A stretch of 64,000 nt of DNA from Craspedostauros australis (GCA_026770025.1 JAMXDE010000032.1:372001-436000), one strand, 5' to 3'; shown: positions 21,096 to 33,000, counted from the first letter of the stretch. Notes: generated from the letters alone by a model not told the origin. Translations and numbers: made by a program.

Positions 21096-23183
21096 CTATT
21101 GTTCAGAGCTCTCACCGGCACCGTATGAGGCATATTCCCGAAGACCTTCGGCGCAGGTACGCAGAACACGGCATTGCGACCATCGCAGGGATGCTGCGAG
21201 TTGAAGGGACAAGACTTTCATTGAGTCCGCCACTCCCACTTGCTCTGCTGAATCCAATGGCCTGTCATCATCATCAAAGATATCATCATCATCATAGAGA
21301 TCATCATCATCATATAGATCATCGTCGTCGTCGTCATAGAATTCATAATCATCCTCATCTTGATCGACGTTGAGTTGCTCCCACAAATCTTGAACGTTTT
21401 TGTCAGTAGTGACCGTGGCGCTGCTGCGACGGCGTTGCGGTGAGAAATCGTTGTCCAGCAGCAGCTGGTAGGCAACGTCGGAAAGACGATCTGCTATTCG
21501 CAGTGCCACTTCCGGCGTCAGGTCGACCTCCGCTTCGTCAATGAAGCCTTCTTGCTCGTCGCCGTCCGTGTTGACGATGCCTGCCTCAGCCTCTACGATG
21601 GTGCGTGCAGATGCCACCAGGTCCACAGGGACAGTGTCGGGACCGACCTCGTACCGGACGCCCTCGAAGTACACCTCCGCCACGCTACTGCTGTCGTCTT
21701 CTTCAAGAGCATTGGCGTACTGGTCTCCATTCTCTGCAAGGATCGAGGGCGATACCTTCGCTGGGATGAATCCATACGAAAGCAAACACTTCCAATCGGG
21801 CGTTGTGGATTCCTCCCCGTAGCTTATCATCACCTGGCAGTTCTTGGGAAGGTTTGTGGCCGCGCGGACCACCACCTGCTGCTGGCCGTCTAGAGCCTCC
21901 AAACCAAAGTATGCGTTTGCGTACCTGCTGGTGTCGAACGACGGCGGCACGGCACTACCGAGCTCGGTGCCATGTAGACGTGGAGCAGGTGCGTGGTTGA
22001 TCATGTCGAAAATGGGAGCGACCGTGCGTCGCATGCGGAATGTCGGATCGTTCAGATCCGCCGGACTGCCATCATCGGCCATTGATGACGGGTGCATAAC
22101 GCGGCATGCCCTTGTCTGAACGATATCCAACGCCCAGGATGCCAGGTTGTAGAGGTCTGCGTCCGTCAGGTCCGTACCATCCATGTTGTACTTAGTTTTG
22201 ACGGCATAGACGAGATCCTCCGCCGCTTGCGCACGAGCAAAGTACGCCGAGTCGATGGCAAGCTCCAATGCCGTGCAGCATGCGGTGGACACAACCTCAT
22301 CCGACCAGTGGACCGGGAGAGACGCATGCAGCAAATCGGGATTTGGCAACAGCTGCAGCCACAGCTCGTGCCCATCGTCGATGCTGGCTCCACCCTGATT
22401 GGAACTTCTCACGCCTTGCGACTGCGGACGATCATCACAGCCCTTGCCCAATCGAAGACGTAAATCCACCAAGCTCGCCGCGACTCGAGTGGCCCACAAA
22501 CTCGCACCGTATGGCCCGACGTTGCTGTCACTGTTGTTTGGAGGAGCGGCAGAATCACAGCTCTCGCTGCCATCGCTGTCATCGCCGCCACCATCATCTT
22601 GCAGTTCCATCATCGCATCTTGGAACCATTGCGGAACCTGATCATCCACGAAACACGAATCGAGAGGAACCGCAAGCAGAATCTCATCTGCTTGCACGGG
22701 GCGGTTCAGAAAGATGCCTCTGACACCATGCGAACCTTCGTCTTCGCTGTCGGCGTTGCCATCATCATGCGATTCATCAGTGGATCCCAAGTAGTCTAGC
22801 CGGATCGCATCATTGCCTGAGCCAGTCGAGGCGTTCAGCAGATGCAACAAATTCTGGAATGATTCATTTTCCGAATCAAATGTTTGCGACGGTGCATCTC
22901 CACTTGGATTCGTTGCCGCCGCTGTTGCATCATGGGAGACTGCACTGCCCACCACGACACGGCGTGCCACCCTGTGTTCGTTCTGGGCAAATGGATGCAG
23001 CAGCCACGGTTGCGTTGCGTGTGACAGTGTTTGCTGCACTGCCGGTTTCTCGCGCAACAGCGGAACGAAGGCCATCGTGACAGTCCTGGAGGCGATGCCA
23101 TTCACAGCGCCTAACGCATCCAGCACCCCCAATAGCAACGCTACCAGGGCCATGCGAACCATTCTCTGTGACGAACGGTGCAT
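21096..23183 (-). CDS. Plastid-type SET-domain protein methyltransferase (LSMT/SETD3-like)
   Basis: About 695 residues, single exon. The SET domain spans about residues 145-460: opening GIFLNRPVQADEILLAVPLDS, then APIFDMINHAPAP (NH-x-P motif binding S-adenosylmethionine) and QVMISYGEE followed by LLSYGFIP, the pattern of Rubisco-LSMT/SETD3 lysine or histidine methyltransferases. A C-terminal substrate-binding helical part follows. The N-terminus has a hydrophobic stretch (MALVALLLGVLDALGA) and then TMAFVPLL, an Ala-Phe plastid motif, so plastid import is inferred. Near the C-terminus is a run of Asp with Tyr/Leu/Phe (about residues 611-639). The start is uncertain: ATGs at 23240, 23183, 23162 and 23153 all precede the signal, and 23183 is a compromise. 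Its 3' end lies 217 bp from that of the PhyH gene. Confidence 0.82.
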   Translation of the reverse strand: MHRSSQRMVRMALVALLLGVLDALGAVNGIASRTVTMAFVPLLREKPAVQQTLSHATQPWLLHPFAQNEHRVARRVVVGSAVSHDATAAATNPSGDAPSQTFDSENESFQNLLHLLNASTGSGNDAIRLDYLGSTDESHDDGNADSEDEGSHGVRGIFLNRPVQADEILLAVPLDSCFVDDQVPQWFQDAMMELQDDGGGDDSDGSESCDSAAPPNNSDSNVGPYGASLWATRVAASLVDLRLRLGKGCDDRPQSQGVRSSNQGGASIDDGHELWLQLLPNPDLLHASLPVHWSDEVVSTACCTALELAIDSAYFARAQAAEDLVYAVKTKYNMDGTDLTDADLYNLASWALDIVQTRACRVMHPSSMADDGSPADLNDPTFRMRRTVAPIFDMINHAPAPRLHGTELGSAVPPSFDTSRYANAYFGLEALDGQQQVVVRAATNLPKNCQVMISYGEESTTPDWKCLLSYGFIPAKVSPSILAENGDQYANALEEDDSSSVAEVYFEGVRYEVGPDTVPVDLVASARTIVEAEAGIVNTDGDEQEGFIDEAEVDLTPEVALRIADRLSDVAYQLLLDNDFSPQRRRSSATVTTDKNVQDLWEQLNVDQDEDDYEFYDDDDDDLYDDDDLYDDDDIFDDDDRPLDSAEQVGVADSMKVLSLQLAASLRWSQCRVLRTCAEGLREYASYGAGESSEQ

Positions 23184-24056
23184 TGAGAACTTATGCGGAA
23201 GGCCGTGCGTGTGAGCTCGAGTCTGTGCGTTCTGCGCCATGTTGCGGAAATCAGCGTCTCCTGTTCTCCCCACTGAGTTGTCTTTGTCGTGCTGATCAAG
23301 TGCAGTAGAGTACGTATGGTAGTCTGGATTGTACGCAACTGGGGCAATGAAATAGTGATGAGGTTGGTCCTCTATGCCGTCTGCCAAGCCAGAAGATGAA
23401 GTGAGAAAGCATGTGCTACGAGTCGTAGGTTGCAGCCGCAGCATCATCCTGTGGTCGTGGGCTGGACTTCGCCTGGCGTCACATCTGTGTTCTTGTTTTT
23501 GTTTGGTTCTGGTGTTGTTGTATCTTTCCCCTTGATGTGTCAAATTCTTGCCTGTCATGCGCACGTTGCAGACATTGTTGACGTGGAGGATAGAACTTCC
23601 GCGATGAGCCACAGGTATGCACTGTACATCTGGTACAAACAACATTGTTGCGAGTTGGATGTTGCAAGTATTGGATAGCGCATTGTGCTAAGATCTACAA
23701 ATGTTTGTAGGATGCTGTCATGTGAAGTTGTCCCTCTCGGCGCCAACATGAATGCATATCTTTGTCTTTCTTTCGATGGACTAATATTTTTGACTGTCGA
23801 TCACTTTGGCATCGTTGCTGTTATCGCCACAGTTGGTATCCGTGTTTCTCTGCTATGAGCGTTAAATGTGTCAGAAGCAACCCAAATGAGGTGTATAGTG
23901 CGATGGAGTATGCTATCATGAGTTTATGGTGATGTAATGGTGGGCGCTCTTGTTGGGCGCGATGAAGGAAGAAAATTATCGAGTATTGTGCTCGTATTCG
24001 TGCGCAACGCGACGAGGGCCAGTCTCAAAATGGGATGTTGCGACGGTTGTTCGCAC
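23184..24056. other. Intergenic region upstream of SET-domain gene
   Basis: About 870 bp between two minus-strand genes. The open frame of the SET gene extends into it to about 23645 without an upstream ATG suited to the signal peptide. No other gene is seen. Confidence 0.5.
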
Positions 24057-24659
24057 TCAGCGATTGTGGATCAAGGAGTCCCAGTCGTATCCACTGTGCC
24101 CGTCACGACGTGATCTCCGTGATGCGAAGGAGGCAACGGCTCCCCCTGTATCATTGGTGACATCATCGTCATCGAGGTCTGGATTTGTATTGGAGGTGCT
24201 CGAGGCGTAAAACGAGGCCGCGATATCGTCTTCATCCTCCAGGTACTCAATCCGTGTCTTTTCTGGAAAGAGCTCGAACATGCACTCATAGGGGTTGTCT
24301 TCCGCGGCTGCGGAACCCGCACCAGCGCCATCATGCGACCTTGCCGTTGGATGGTGCTGATGGTGACTGCCGCGGCGATGGCGGTCTCCGACATGGCGTA
24401 GCCCCACGGGGCCCGGAGATTGCGGATCATCCCCACCATACGGCGGCGATGGCATCATCGGTGCAGATGCGCGTCTTCCTGTGGCTCTTGGACGCGAGTT
24501 GCTGACGCCGGTTGGGCTGTAGAGATCTTTCACGTTGCGCCTGGGACTCGCGCTCGCTTGGAACATGGATGGCACGAGCGACGCAGCGCCCTCATCGTCG
24601 TTCCTGTTGCCGCGGTGCATTCGGAATGCACGGGCGCGGTCGGGGGCCGGACTTCTCAT
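24057..24659 (-). CDS. Hypothetical protein, 200 residues
   Basis: Single open frame from ATG 24659. I recognise no family. The N-terminal half is basic and Ser/Pro/His-rich (RATGRRASAPMMPSPPYGG, DRHRRGSHHQHH). The middle contains a likely ordered segment, NPYECMFELFPEKTRIEYLE, followed by an acidic stretch (DEDDI, DLDDDD) and a C-terminal basic/aromatic end (GYDWDSLIHNR). There are no transmembrane segments or signal peptide. It could be an intrinsically disordered regulatory protein. The evidence for coding is the length of the ATG-initiated frame and its biased, non-random composition; expression is not shown. Confidence 0.5.
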   Translation of the reverse strand: MRSPAPDRARAFRMHRGNRNDDEGAASLVPSMFQASASPRRNVKDLYSPTGVSNSRPRATGRRASAPMMPSPPYGGDDPQSPGPVGLRHVGDRHRRGSHHQHHPTARSHDGAGAGSAAAEDNPYECMFELFPEKTRIEYLEDEDDIAASFYASSTSNTNPDLDDDDVTNDTGGAVASFASRRSRRDGHSGYDWDSLIHNR

Positions 24660-25851
24660 TGTTCTGCTTCAGTTCGTGTCGGTGCGTAGTGGTAGTGTGT
24701 GCGAAGCGACAAAATCAAGCCGCCTTGGGTTTTATGGTCGCTGGTATCCGTGCGGTGCTGTTGGTGTCCTTGTTCTTGATGAAGAGAGGTGGAGCGAGTG
24801 CAGATGATGTCCGAATCGCGTGGCACGATGGACCTTGCTTGGTTTCTTGATTGTTGTTGTGCCTTGCTCTTGTGCTTGCTGTTGTCGTGAGCGAGAGCGT
24901 TGCAGAACAATGGAGAGCAAGCAACGGGACGTGGAAGTGGAGGTGAAAGTCAAAATGAGGAGAATGCGATCCGAGTTGTCGTGCTGCCGTGCTGCCGTGC
25001 TGATGTCTTGTCGCCCCTTGCTGCCTCAGTGCTTTGTGACGATGGTGGGAAGTGCTTTGTGCTTAGTGCTTTTGTTGTGTTTGTTGTGCCTGTGTTTGCA
25101 CACGGAAGAGACTCCCTTCCGCAACACAAACACAAACACGAGCACAAACGAAACGAAACGAAACCAAACAGAACAGAGACGCGCGGCCACCAACCCAGTC
25201 TGTTTCACATCACGGGCGCAGCTTCAACTACAATGTCAACACACAAGCTAACAGACAGTCGCGCAGAAAACACACACGCCCACAACAGTTCTGATGCTCA
25301 TCTGTCTGCTCAGCGCCCGCAAACACCAAAAAGAAGCGCACAGAAACAACCTGTCGACGAGCCCTCCTGGACCCATACAAAAGCAACAAGAGCCCCGCGA
25401 GACAGAGCTTCTCCCCGAGAGCAATTAGCACCATTCGTGTCACTGCATGTCACTGCGCTTCATGCACGAAGACCTTGTTGCTGAAGTGGGTTCCCGTTCT
25501 CGCTTCAATTTGTGACTCCAGTTGGTTCTCTTTCGGGTGTGACATGTTCGTTTCGGAGTTGGGTTGCGAGTGGCAATCACGGACATAGTGGTTGAGTCAA
25601 GCGAACATTGTCACAACAACCACAAATTTCCACGATCGTGTTTGTGACGTCATATGGACACGGACGACGGACGTACTGAACATGTGACGGTCATATGTGA
25701 AAGAGAAGCGTGTCCTTTCTCTCGATACCGTTTTGATTCTGAATTTGAGGCCTTGTTTCGTCGCAAATTCTCTGTTGGATCAGCCAAGACCAATCATCTT
25801 CATCGTCCACCACCATCACTATCCGGACATGGGACAACACAACACTTGATC
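24660..25851. other. Divergent intergenic region, hypothetical / TFIIA-like genes
   Basis: About 1.2 kb. It contains long in-frame stretches, but these start at non-ATG codons and translate to low-complexity Lys/His/Asn/Thr sequence. A TGACGTCA palindrome lies at 25645-25652. Confidence 0.5.
25645..25652. promoter_or_regulatory. TGACGTCA palindrome upstream of TFIIA-like gene
   Basis: Perfect CRE palindrome ending 1 bp before the in-frame ATG at 25654. This suggests that ATG lies in promoter DNA and that translation starts at 25852. Confidence 0.4.
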
Positions 25852-26742
25852 ATGACGGGCCATTCGGAACAGAACCAGAAGGAATACTTCGATGTGACAG
25901 CGTCCGCGGCTGCCCATGGATTGACGCTGGGCACCTGCTTGAAGGAGGCTCTGGACGAATTGCGATCATCGGCTGTTTACGGCGTCAATAAAATCGAAGC
26001 GACGGTTCGAGCTGATGCCACCGATGCTCGTGAGGACGTCCGCGACTCCAGGGGCAGCAATACAAACGGCAACAGCGACGATAACGACGACGATAACAAC
26101 GCCAATAACGCAAATGATGACGAAAACGACAATGCCAATGGTGGTCCGCAAGACAATCCCGACGACATTCCCGAAGACAGTCCCCACGATGAGCAAAACC
26201 GGAAACGAAAAGCTGCAGATCAGCCACAGGCGCCAGATCAGCTGCAGGAGCAGCAGGAGCAAGAGGAGCCGGATCAGGAAGAGCAGCATCCATCGCAACC
26301 CCGACGAATCATCATGGACAAGGACGCCCAACGACGCATCGTGATGTCATTTGGGCACGCCGTTGCCGAGAGCTCTGCAATCTTTGCCAAAAGGCATGCA
26401 ATGCGCGGCAGCCACGACAGCAACAGCAACAGCAACGATGATGATGATGACGATGGGAGCGGCGAAGAAGGAGATGCCTACCAAATCTCCCCGCCATCTG
26501 CGATGCTTTACGCCCGCCTGGATCACTTCAACCGCGTGGGTTCCGACTGGAGGGTTGTGGTGGACAGCGTGAGAATTGGCCCACCGAAACGCCCCAAGCG
26601 ATGGCCGAGCGGCGCCAAGATGCGCATGCCAACAATCGAGCCAAAGCCCATCGCCATCAGCCAGAACGAGCGCGATAAGATGCAAATCCTCGCCTTCAAC
26701 GACGAAGAGTGGAGGCGAAAGAGTGGGCGGAAGGGTGGATGA
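25852..26742 (+). CDS. Divergent TFIIA small (gamma) subunit with acidic insertion
   Basis: Proposed general transcription factor that stabilises TBP on DNA. 296 residues; TFIIA-gamma is normally 105-125. Residues 12-40 match the N-terminal helix pair (YFDV, then LTLGTCLKEALDEL; yeast Toa2 has IGNSLVDALDTL). Residues 161-185 (RRIVMSFGHAVAESSAIFAK) match the third helix (VLETFDKVVAETL type). Residues 219-241 (YARLDHFNRVGSDWRVVVDS) match the beta-barrel YGFCDDVWTFIV strand pair. Residues 274-283 (RDKMQILAFN) match the final DKLRIVACN strand. Two insertions explain the length: about residues 55-155, Asp/Asn then Gln/Glu-rich with a basic KRK patch, and about 187-215, Asn/Ser/Asp-rich. An in-frame ATG at 25654 would add 66 residues, but a CRE palindrome abuts it and the extension has no similarity. 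The assignment rests on ordered motif matches by eye. Confidence 0.68.
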   Translation: MTGHSEQNQKEYFDVTASAAAHGLTLGTCLKEALDELRSSAVYGVNKIEATVRADATDAREDVRDSRGSNTNGNSDDNDDDNNANNANDDENDNANGGPQDNPDDIPEDSPHDEQNRKRKAADQPQAPDQLQEQQEQEEPDQEEQHPSQPRRIIMDKDAQRRIVMSFGHAVAESSAIFAKRHAMRGSHDSNSNSNDDDDDDGSGEEGDAYQISPPSAMLYARLDHFNRVGSDWRVVVDSVRIGPPKRPKRWPSGAKMRMPTIEPKPIAISQNERDKMQILAFNDEEWRRKSGRKGG

Positions 26743-27003
26743 GCTACATCCGACCGGCACTTGATGAAAATGCCAAGGCACTGCGCCAGATCATGGCAGT
26801 TCTCATCAACTGCGGAACCGCAAGACAGCAGTCCATTATTCAAATGAGGAATGGAGGAATCTATTCTAACCAATGGAGTATGATCTCTACGTTCGCAACC
26901 GCTTAACTACGCAACCGGAGATCGCTAATGTCTGATCTCCCGGCTTCCTCGCTCTGTTCCTTTCATCCTTCTGCTCTTGCTCCCTGAATCTTCCCAGCTT
27001 GCT

Positions 27004-30000
27004 TCATGTGAACATCGCCTTCATGTCGGCCACCGTCAGCATCTTCAAGGATGCAGCATCTCGGCCGACCGTACCGTCAAACACGAGGCGCTTCTTCTCT
27101 TGGAGTTGCAGCACGCGTTCTTCCACGGTGCCTTCCGCGATGAACCGCACGGCGCGGATGGGCCGGAACTGTCCCAAGCGGTGGGTGCGGTCGATGGCCT
27201 GCGCTTCGGCCGCGGGATTCCACCACGGATCCAGGAGGTAGGCTTCGTTCGCCACTGTGAGGTTCAGCGCAACGCCGCCGGCCTTCAATGACATGAGGAG
27301 CACACGCACGGAGGGATCGCCCTTGAAGGCCTTCAGCGCTTGGTCTCGCGACTGAACGTTCATCCCGCCATGAATGATGCGGACGCCGATGCCCAGATCG
27401 TGCAGGCAAGGGTCGGAATGGAGCCGCCAACGCACGAGATCCAGCATGTTCACGAATTGGGAGAACACCAGCGCCTTGCTGCCCGGACGCTCGCGACGCA
27501 TGCGGACGAGTTCCTGCACGAGCGCTTCCAGCTTGGTGCTTGTTGAAAATTCGGCCAGGTTGATGCGACGGAGGATGGACCCGCTGGAAACGTGCGTCAT
27601 CTGGCGCAACGATGGCATATTCTCTGTGGGTTTCCCGACAGCGGCAGCGCTCGGACCGTCCTTGTCATCATCATCACCTGGGACTTCCAGCGTGCCGTCG
27701 TCGACCAGGTCCGACGAAGCCTGATTCAGATCGATGGAGAAGGGGGCGCTGCAGCTCGGGCAGGCCGTGCCATCCCTGTTGGTGCCGTCGAGCACTGGCG
27801 TCATGAAGTCGATGACGCAGCTCCGGCAAAAGGCAGCGCCGCAACAGGAGCTGACGACGCGATCCGTCGGCGGTTCGTTGCAAATGTCGCAATCGACGGT
27901 GCCGTTCGCGATCGGTCTTGCGTTGAGCTGCTGCTCGGCCGCTTTGGCCATGTTCCTCTTGGAGTAAACGATAAGGTACGGGTGATTCACGGCTTGGCGC
28001 ATGCGGCTGAGCAAGTCGAAGATGTGGGAGTAGTTGTTCAGCAAGGTGCCCTCCGCAACGAAGTCGTTGAAGGAACTCTTCGTTTGGTTGTAAAGTGCGT
28101 TGTAAAAGTCCTCCTCGATGGGATGCAGGCGGATTGTGCGGATAGTCACGAGCCGGGGCGGTAGATTCATGTCAGCTGCGCGCGTTTGCTTTGTGCGTCG
28201 AAGCAGGCACCTGTCCAACACCTCCTCCTTGAGCATCATCATTGCACGCCGTCCGTCGCGTTGGTAACCATCGCGTTGGATGGGATTGAGGATGTGCTTG
28301 TTGAAGTGGGAATAGTGCTGCACCGAGGCGTGCCCACAGTCCTGGCACTTTTGGTGCAGCATACGATAATGCAGACTCTTGCAGTCGCAGCCCTGTGCGA
28401 GTGTGTCGATGGATACAACCACCACACACCAACAAGCCAATGAACCAACAAGCCATCACGCACATAGAGTGTAATAGAGCAAGAAGAAGAAGACGTGTCA
28501 GTATCAGCAGCACGGCAAATGATAGAGCAGCGTGAGCATTGAAGGGCCTCCAATCCAGCCTACGTTGATGTCGTTTCAGGTGCACCCGCACTGATACTTT
28601 CAATCCACCACAGTCACCACCACATCAACCCACATCAACCCACATCAAACCGCATCAAACCGCATCACGTCGCAACGCATCATACAACGTCACGCGCTAG
28701 GAATGCTCCCTGACTTACCTCCTTGCGGCAGAAGTAATGTGCCATCGGGTCGATGCGCAGGAATCGAATCAAGGAGTACAGTTCTCCGACACGGTTCTGC
28801 AACGGCGTTCCCGACAGACACCACCGGTTGACGGAAGTGAGTGAGAATGCTGCGGCAGCTGTCTGGCTTGATCGGGACTTGATCATGTGCGCCTCGTCGA
28901 GGACCACTCTCCACCAGCACATAGTGTGGAGGTGACTGGCACGAGAACCCGCCATCGCCTCTGCCATCAGCTTGTCCAGGTCAATACCCTCCATCGGGTC
29001 AGCCTTGCGTCCATTGTTGCGATCATCGTCAGAACTCTCAGAGTCGCTGTCATCCGATGAATAGTCACCATCATTCGGTTTTCCCTTGTTCTTCCCCTTC
29101 GCTTTGCCTCTTCCTTTCCCCTTTGCCTTGGCACCCTTTCCTTTCTTCTTCTTCTTCTCCTCCTCCATCTTCTTGGCAGCCTTGTCTTTTGCTCCCTTGC
29201 TGGGCTTTTTGTCCTTCTCTTGCTTGGCTCGTCGCAAGGCCAGCTTTTGCTTCTGGCGAACCCGTTCCAACGCAGAGTCATCCGAATCCGAGCCCGAACC
29301 TGATCCGCTGTCCGCCGATGAATCATCATCGTCATCGTCAGAGGTTGTTCGTTTGCGTTTGCCAGTTTTGTTCCCCGCGGTTTTGCGCGATGCTGCTTTC
29401 GATTTTGCCTTGCCATTGCCGTTGTCATTCGCCTTGCCCCTTTTCTTCTTTGGCACGTCGATACTGCCATTGTCGCTGTCATCCTCTTCGGTCTCAAGGT
29501 TGGTCACGACACTGCCGTCGTCATCGTCACCACTGCCGCTAACACTCTCCTTTCCATCCTCATCGTAAATGTCCTCGACTTCTTCCTCGTTTCCCTTCTG
29601 CCTCGTCATCGAACTGAGTCGTTTGTTGGCAGCTCTTGCTGCGGATCGTGACGGCCGCTTGTTCGTGGTTGCAAGATACTGGATCTCCTCATCGACGGAA
29701 AGGTCGCTGTCGCTTTCGTAGTTGCTGGAGCTCTTGACGTGGATGGTAGGCTTCTTGGCTGCGACCTTGGAGCTCTTCGATTTCGGTTTCGCTTTTGCTT
29801 TGGAGTTCCTGCCTCTTCTGGGTTCCGCTTTCACTGCCACCACTTGCTCCTTCTTGACTTTAACCGTTTTGGTTGTTTTGGTGGGGAACTGCTTCTTCTT
29901 GGATGAGGCCTTCTTCCGGACTGATTTCTTCTTCGCGGTCTTTGCCATCTTGCCACCGTCGTCGCTGCTATCATCATCGTCACTGCTACCATCCTCCCTG

Positions 30001-33000
30001 TTGGCCGCTTCCTCGCGATCTCTGGTACGGCGTTGTCGTGCCTGGGCTTCTGTTCGCTGAGCGCCCTCTCCGCAAAAGTACTTCAAGTGCACGTGGAGCT
30101 TGTCGATCTGTGCAGATATCGTTCCGTTCATCATGTTGATCATGTTGGCATATCAGATTATATCGGCGCAGAGGTCCGGTTAGCGATTGAACCATAGCAT
30201 CCATGCGACGAATGTGCAACCAGTTGCACCCACACGCACACCCGCGATCGCACACACACACACAAGAACTCACCTTATATGTACCACCGCAATTCGGGCA
30301 TTTCACCTTGTTGGGAGACACCATCTTTCGGAAATCAGCCTCCAGCACTTGGTACGTCGTGAGTACGACATCGTACTTCACCAGCATCTCACGAGGCATG
30401 TCCTTGGCGCGGTTGGGACCGTGGTAAATGCCAACCGTCAACGCCGTTCCGTTCGTAAACTTCTCGATCTCCGTCTTCCACTGATACAGCGCGATTACTG
30501 GGCATATCACCAACGTTCCCGCACGGCAAGCACTGCCGACCTTGCCTTTCGTTGCCTTGGGAAGGATTTTCTTGGGGATGTTGATCATGTTCATCTCATG
30601 ATCCCAATCCTCTCTAGCCCGATTCCACAGCCCTTCCTCCAGTTTGCGCTGCTCCACGTCGGTCGCACCTGGCGGATGCTTGGCGCCTGGCTGAGCATGC
30701 TGGAGCTTGGGACGGTTGTCCAAGATGGTGGTGATGGTTTGCAGCGTTTTGCCCTGATCATACATGTGGATCGTTATCGTTGTCGTTATTGTGGTCGTCA
30801 TTGTCAAATGGTCATTGTTGGATGATTGAAGCATCCGGACGAGGTGTTGTGAGTTGGTGGAATGAAACATCACACACTCCACACAGTAGCAGAGCAACAG
30901 CACACATCACTCTTGACATGGTCGCGAGAAAAGAAACAGACAACCGACATAACCACAACCACAGCCACATCCGCATTGCGATTCTACACTCACCATGCCC
31001 ATCTCGTCTGCAAGGATACCGCCCCGAACCTCAGTGCCGTTGACCTCCTGGCAGTACATCCATGATGCTCCCTCCACCTGGAACGGAAGCAACGACGCTG
31101 TGAGCCCCGCTGGCGCCGAGCGCGTCTCTCCGGTGAACCCAGCCTGCACAAGTTCGTCCGCGTGCAATTCCTGATTCTCTTGTTCGATCTCCAGCTTGGA
31201 TTCTTCGATGCGGGCCTGCAGCTTGTCCTGATCCTCTTTTGATAATTTCTTCCAGCCACCAATCTGCTGGACGTCGATGACGTCCTCGTTGAAAATGACG
31301 CAGGCCGGGTGGCGATACACCACGTATCCTGGCCGACCACGGAAAGGTGGACGATGCGATATGCGGATGCTGGCCTTGTCGATCTTGGAATCGCATCGAC
31401 GGCACGTGGCGCGTGAGGTTGGGGCGTAATCCACCTTGTACGGGACCTGGGTGTACGACACATAACTCTCCTCGTCCTCGTCTTCGTTGGCATTAACGAT
31501 GATCAACTTGGGTTTCTTCCTTTTCGGTGCGGCAGCCTTCTTTGCTTTTGGTTTCGCTTTCGCCTTGCCTTCGCCCTTCTTGGTTTCTTCATCTTCGTCG
31601 GTATCGGATGTCGCCTTGGCAGCGGCTGGCTTCTTCGCAAGAGAAGCAAGTGGCGGATCTTCTGCTTCATTCGTACGACTACGAGTACGACTACGAGTAG
31701 CGTTTGCATCCCTATCACTTGCATCCTCTTTGTCCTCGTCCTCTTCCGACTCGTCGCTCCCTTTCTTTTTCTTCTTTGCGCTGGCGCGGGCAGCCGCTGC
31801 GCGTCTTCCCCTTCTGCTTCCTGCGGTGTCTTCCTTCTTCACCTTCGTGCCTGCCTTTGACTTGGGCTTCGCCTTGGGTTTGGTCGCAGCAGACACTACC
31901 TCATCGACTTCGTCCACCTCGTTGCCATCGTCATCGTCGTCATCCTTCTTAACTTCTTTCTTCACCTTGGCAGCTGATTTCTTTGCAGTCTGCTTGCGCT
32001 TCGCGGCTGGTGTGCTGAGCTTCTTACCCTGTCTAGCGACAGCCGCCTTCTTGATTGCCTTGCCTGGCGGTTGTTCTGTAGCATCATCCGCCACCATGGC
32101 GGAGCCCGTTGGTTCTGGTTGCTTGCTTGCTGCTCTTGCGGACCTCTTGGCTGCCGCAGCCCGGTCGATGGCTTGAATGCGCGAGCTGGATCGTGTCTTG
32201 CGGCGGCTCCCCTCCACCACGACCAAGACTTCGATGTCACTGTCTGCCTCGACATCCGCGCCGCCATCCTCTGCGTCCATCTCCTTCGGTTCCTTGTCTT
32301 CGTCTTCCTCTTCATTGCCGCCACCGTCAGCGGCAGCTTCTGCGGCAGTTGCTGCAGTGTCGGCGGTGGGATCCTGTGGTGTCTCGTCAGCCACCTCGAC
32401 GACTTCTTCAGGGCCAGGTAGCTTGTAGATGGTCTTGGTGCGTTGGAAGAGCTTGCCTTCCTTGACGCCGGTCTTGAGTGCTGACATGTACTGCGGCTGG
32501 CTCCATCCTGCTGCCTCCTCGCTCTCGCTCATCTGCGACCGGATGCATTTCTTGATCGCGTGGATGGAGGAACCATTGCGATCCTGCAGTTCCTTGATGG
32601 CCTCGATGATGGAAGGCAGGTAATCGAGAGCGGATTTGGATGCCGTCTTTGGCGTTCTCTTGTTGGACTTGGGCTTGCGATGTTTTGATTTTGCGTCGGG
32701 CTTACTGGCTGTTTCATCGGCGCCAGCACCGTCGCTGTTGCCGACATCATCTGTATCCTCGATGAGCTCGATGTCGTCCATCTCATCCAACGGCGGAGAT
32801 GGAGTGACGCGGGGGGAACGCTTGGGTGCTTTCGCCTTTGCTTTTGCAGTCGATGATGTTGAAGGCGCCTTCTGTTTCTTGGCGTCCGCAGATGCGTCCT
32901 CCGTCTTCTTCTCGTTGCCGTTGGCATCCGCGATGATTGCTGCGTCGTCCTCGTCATCCTGAGAGTCCTTCTCCTCCACAAACGGCTTCACGGCACTCGG

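Noticed and set aside
24900..25484. Long plus-strand frame rich in His, Lys, Asn and Thr
   Set aside because: Starts at TTG; the low-complexity composition follows from AAC/ACA-rich upstream DNA rather than a protein family.
25654..25851. N-terminal extension of the TFIIA-like gene from ATG 25654
   Set aside because: The ATG abuts a CRE palindrome and the 66 residues show no similarity to TFIIA; kept only as an alternative start.
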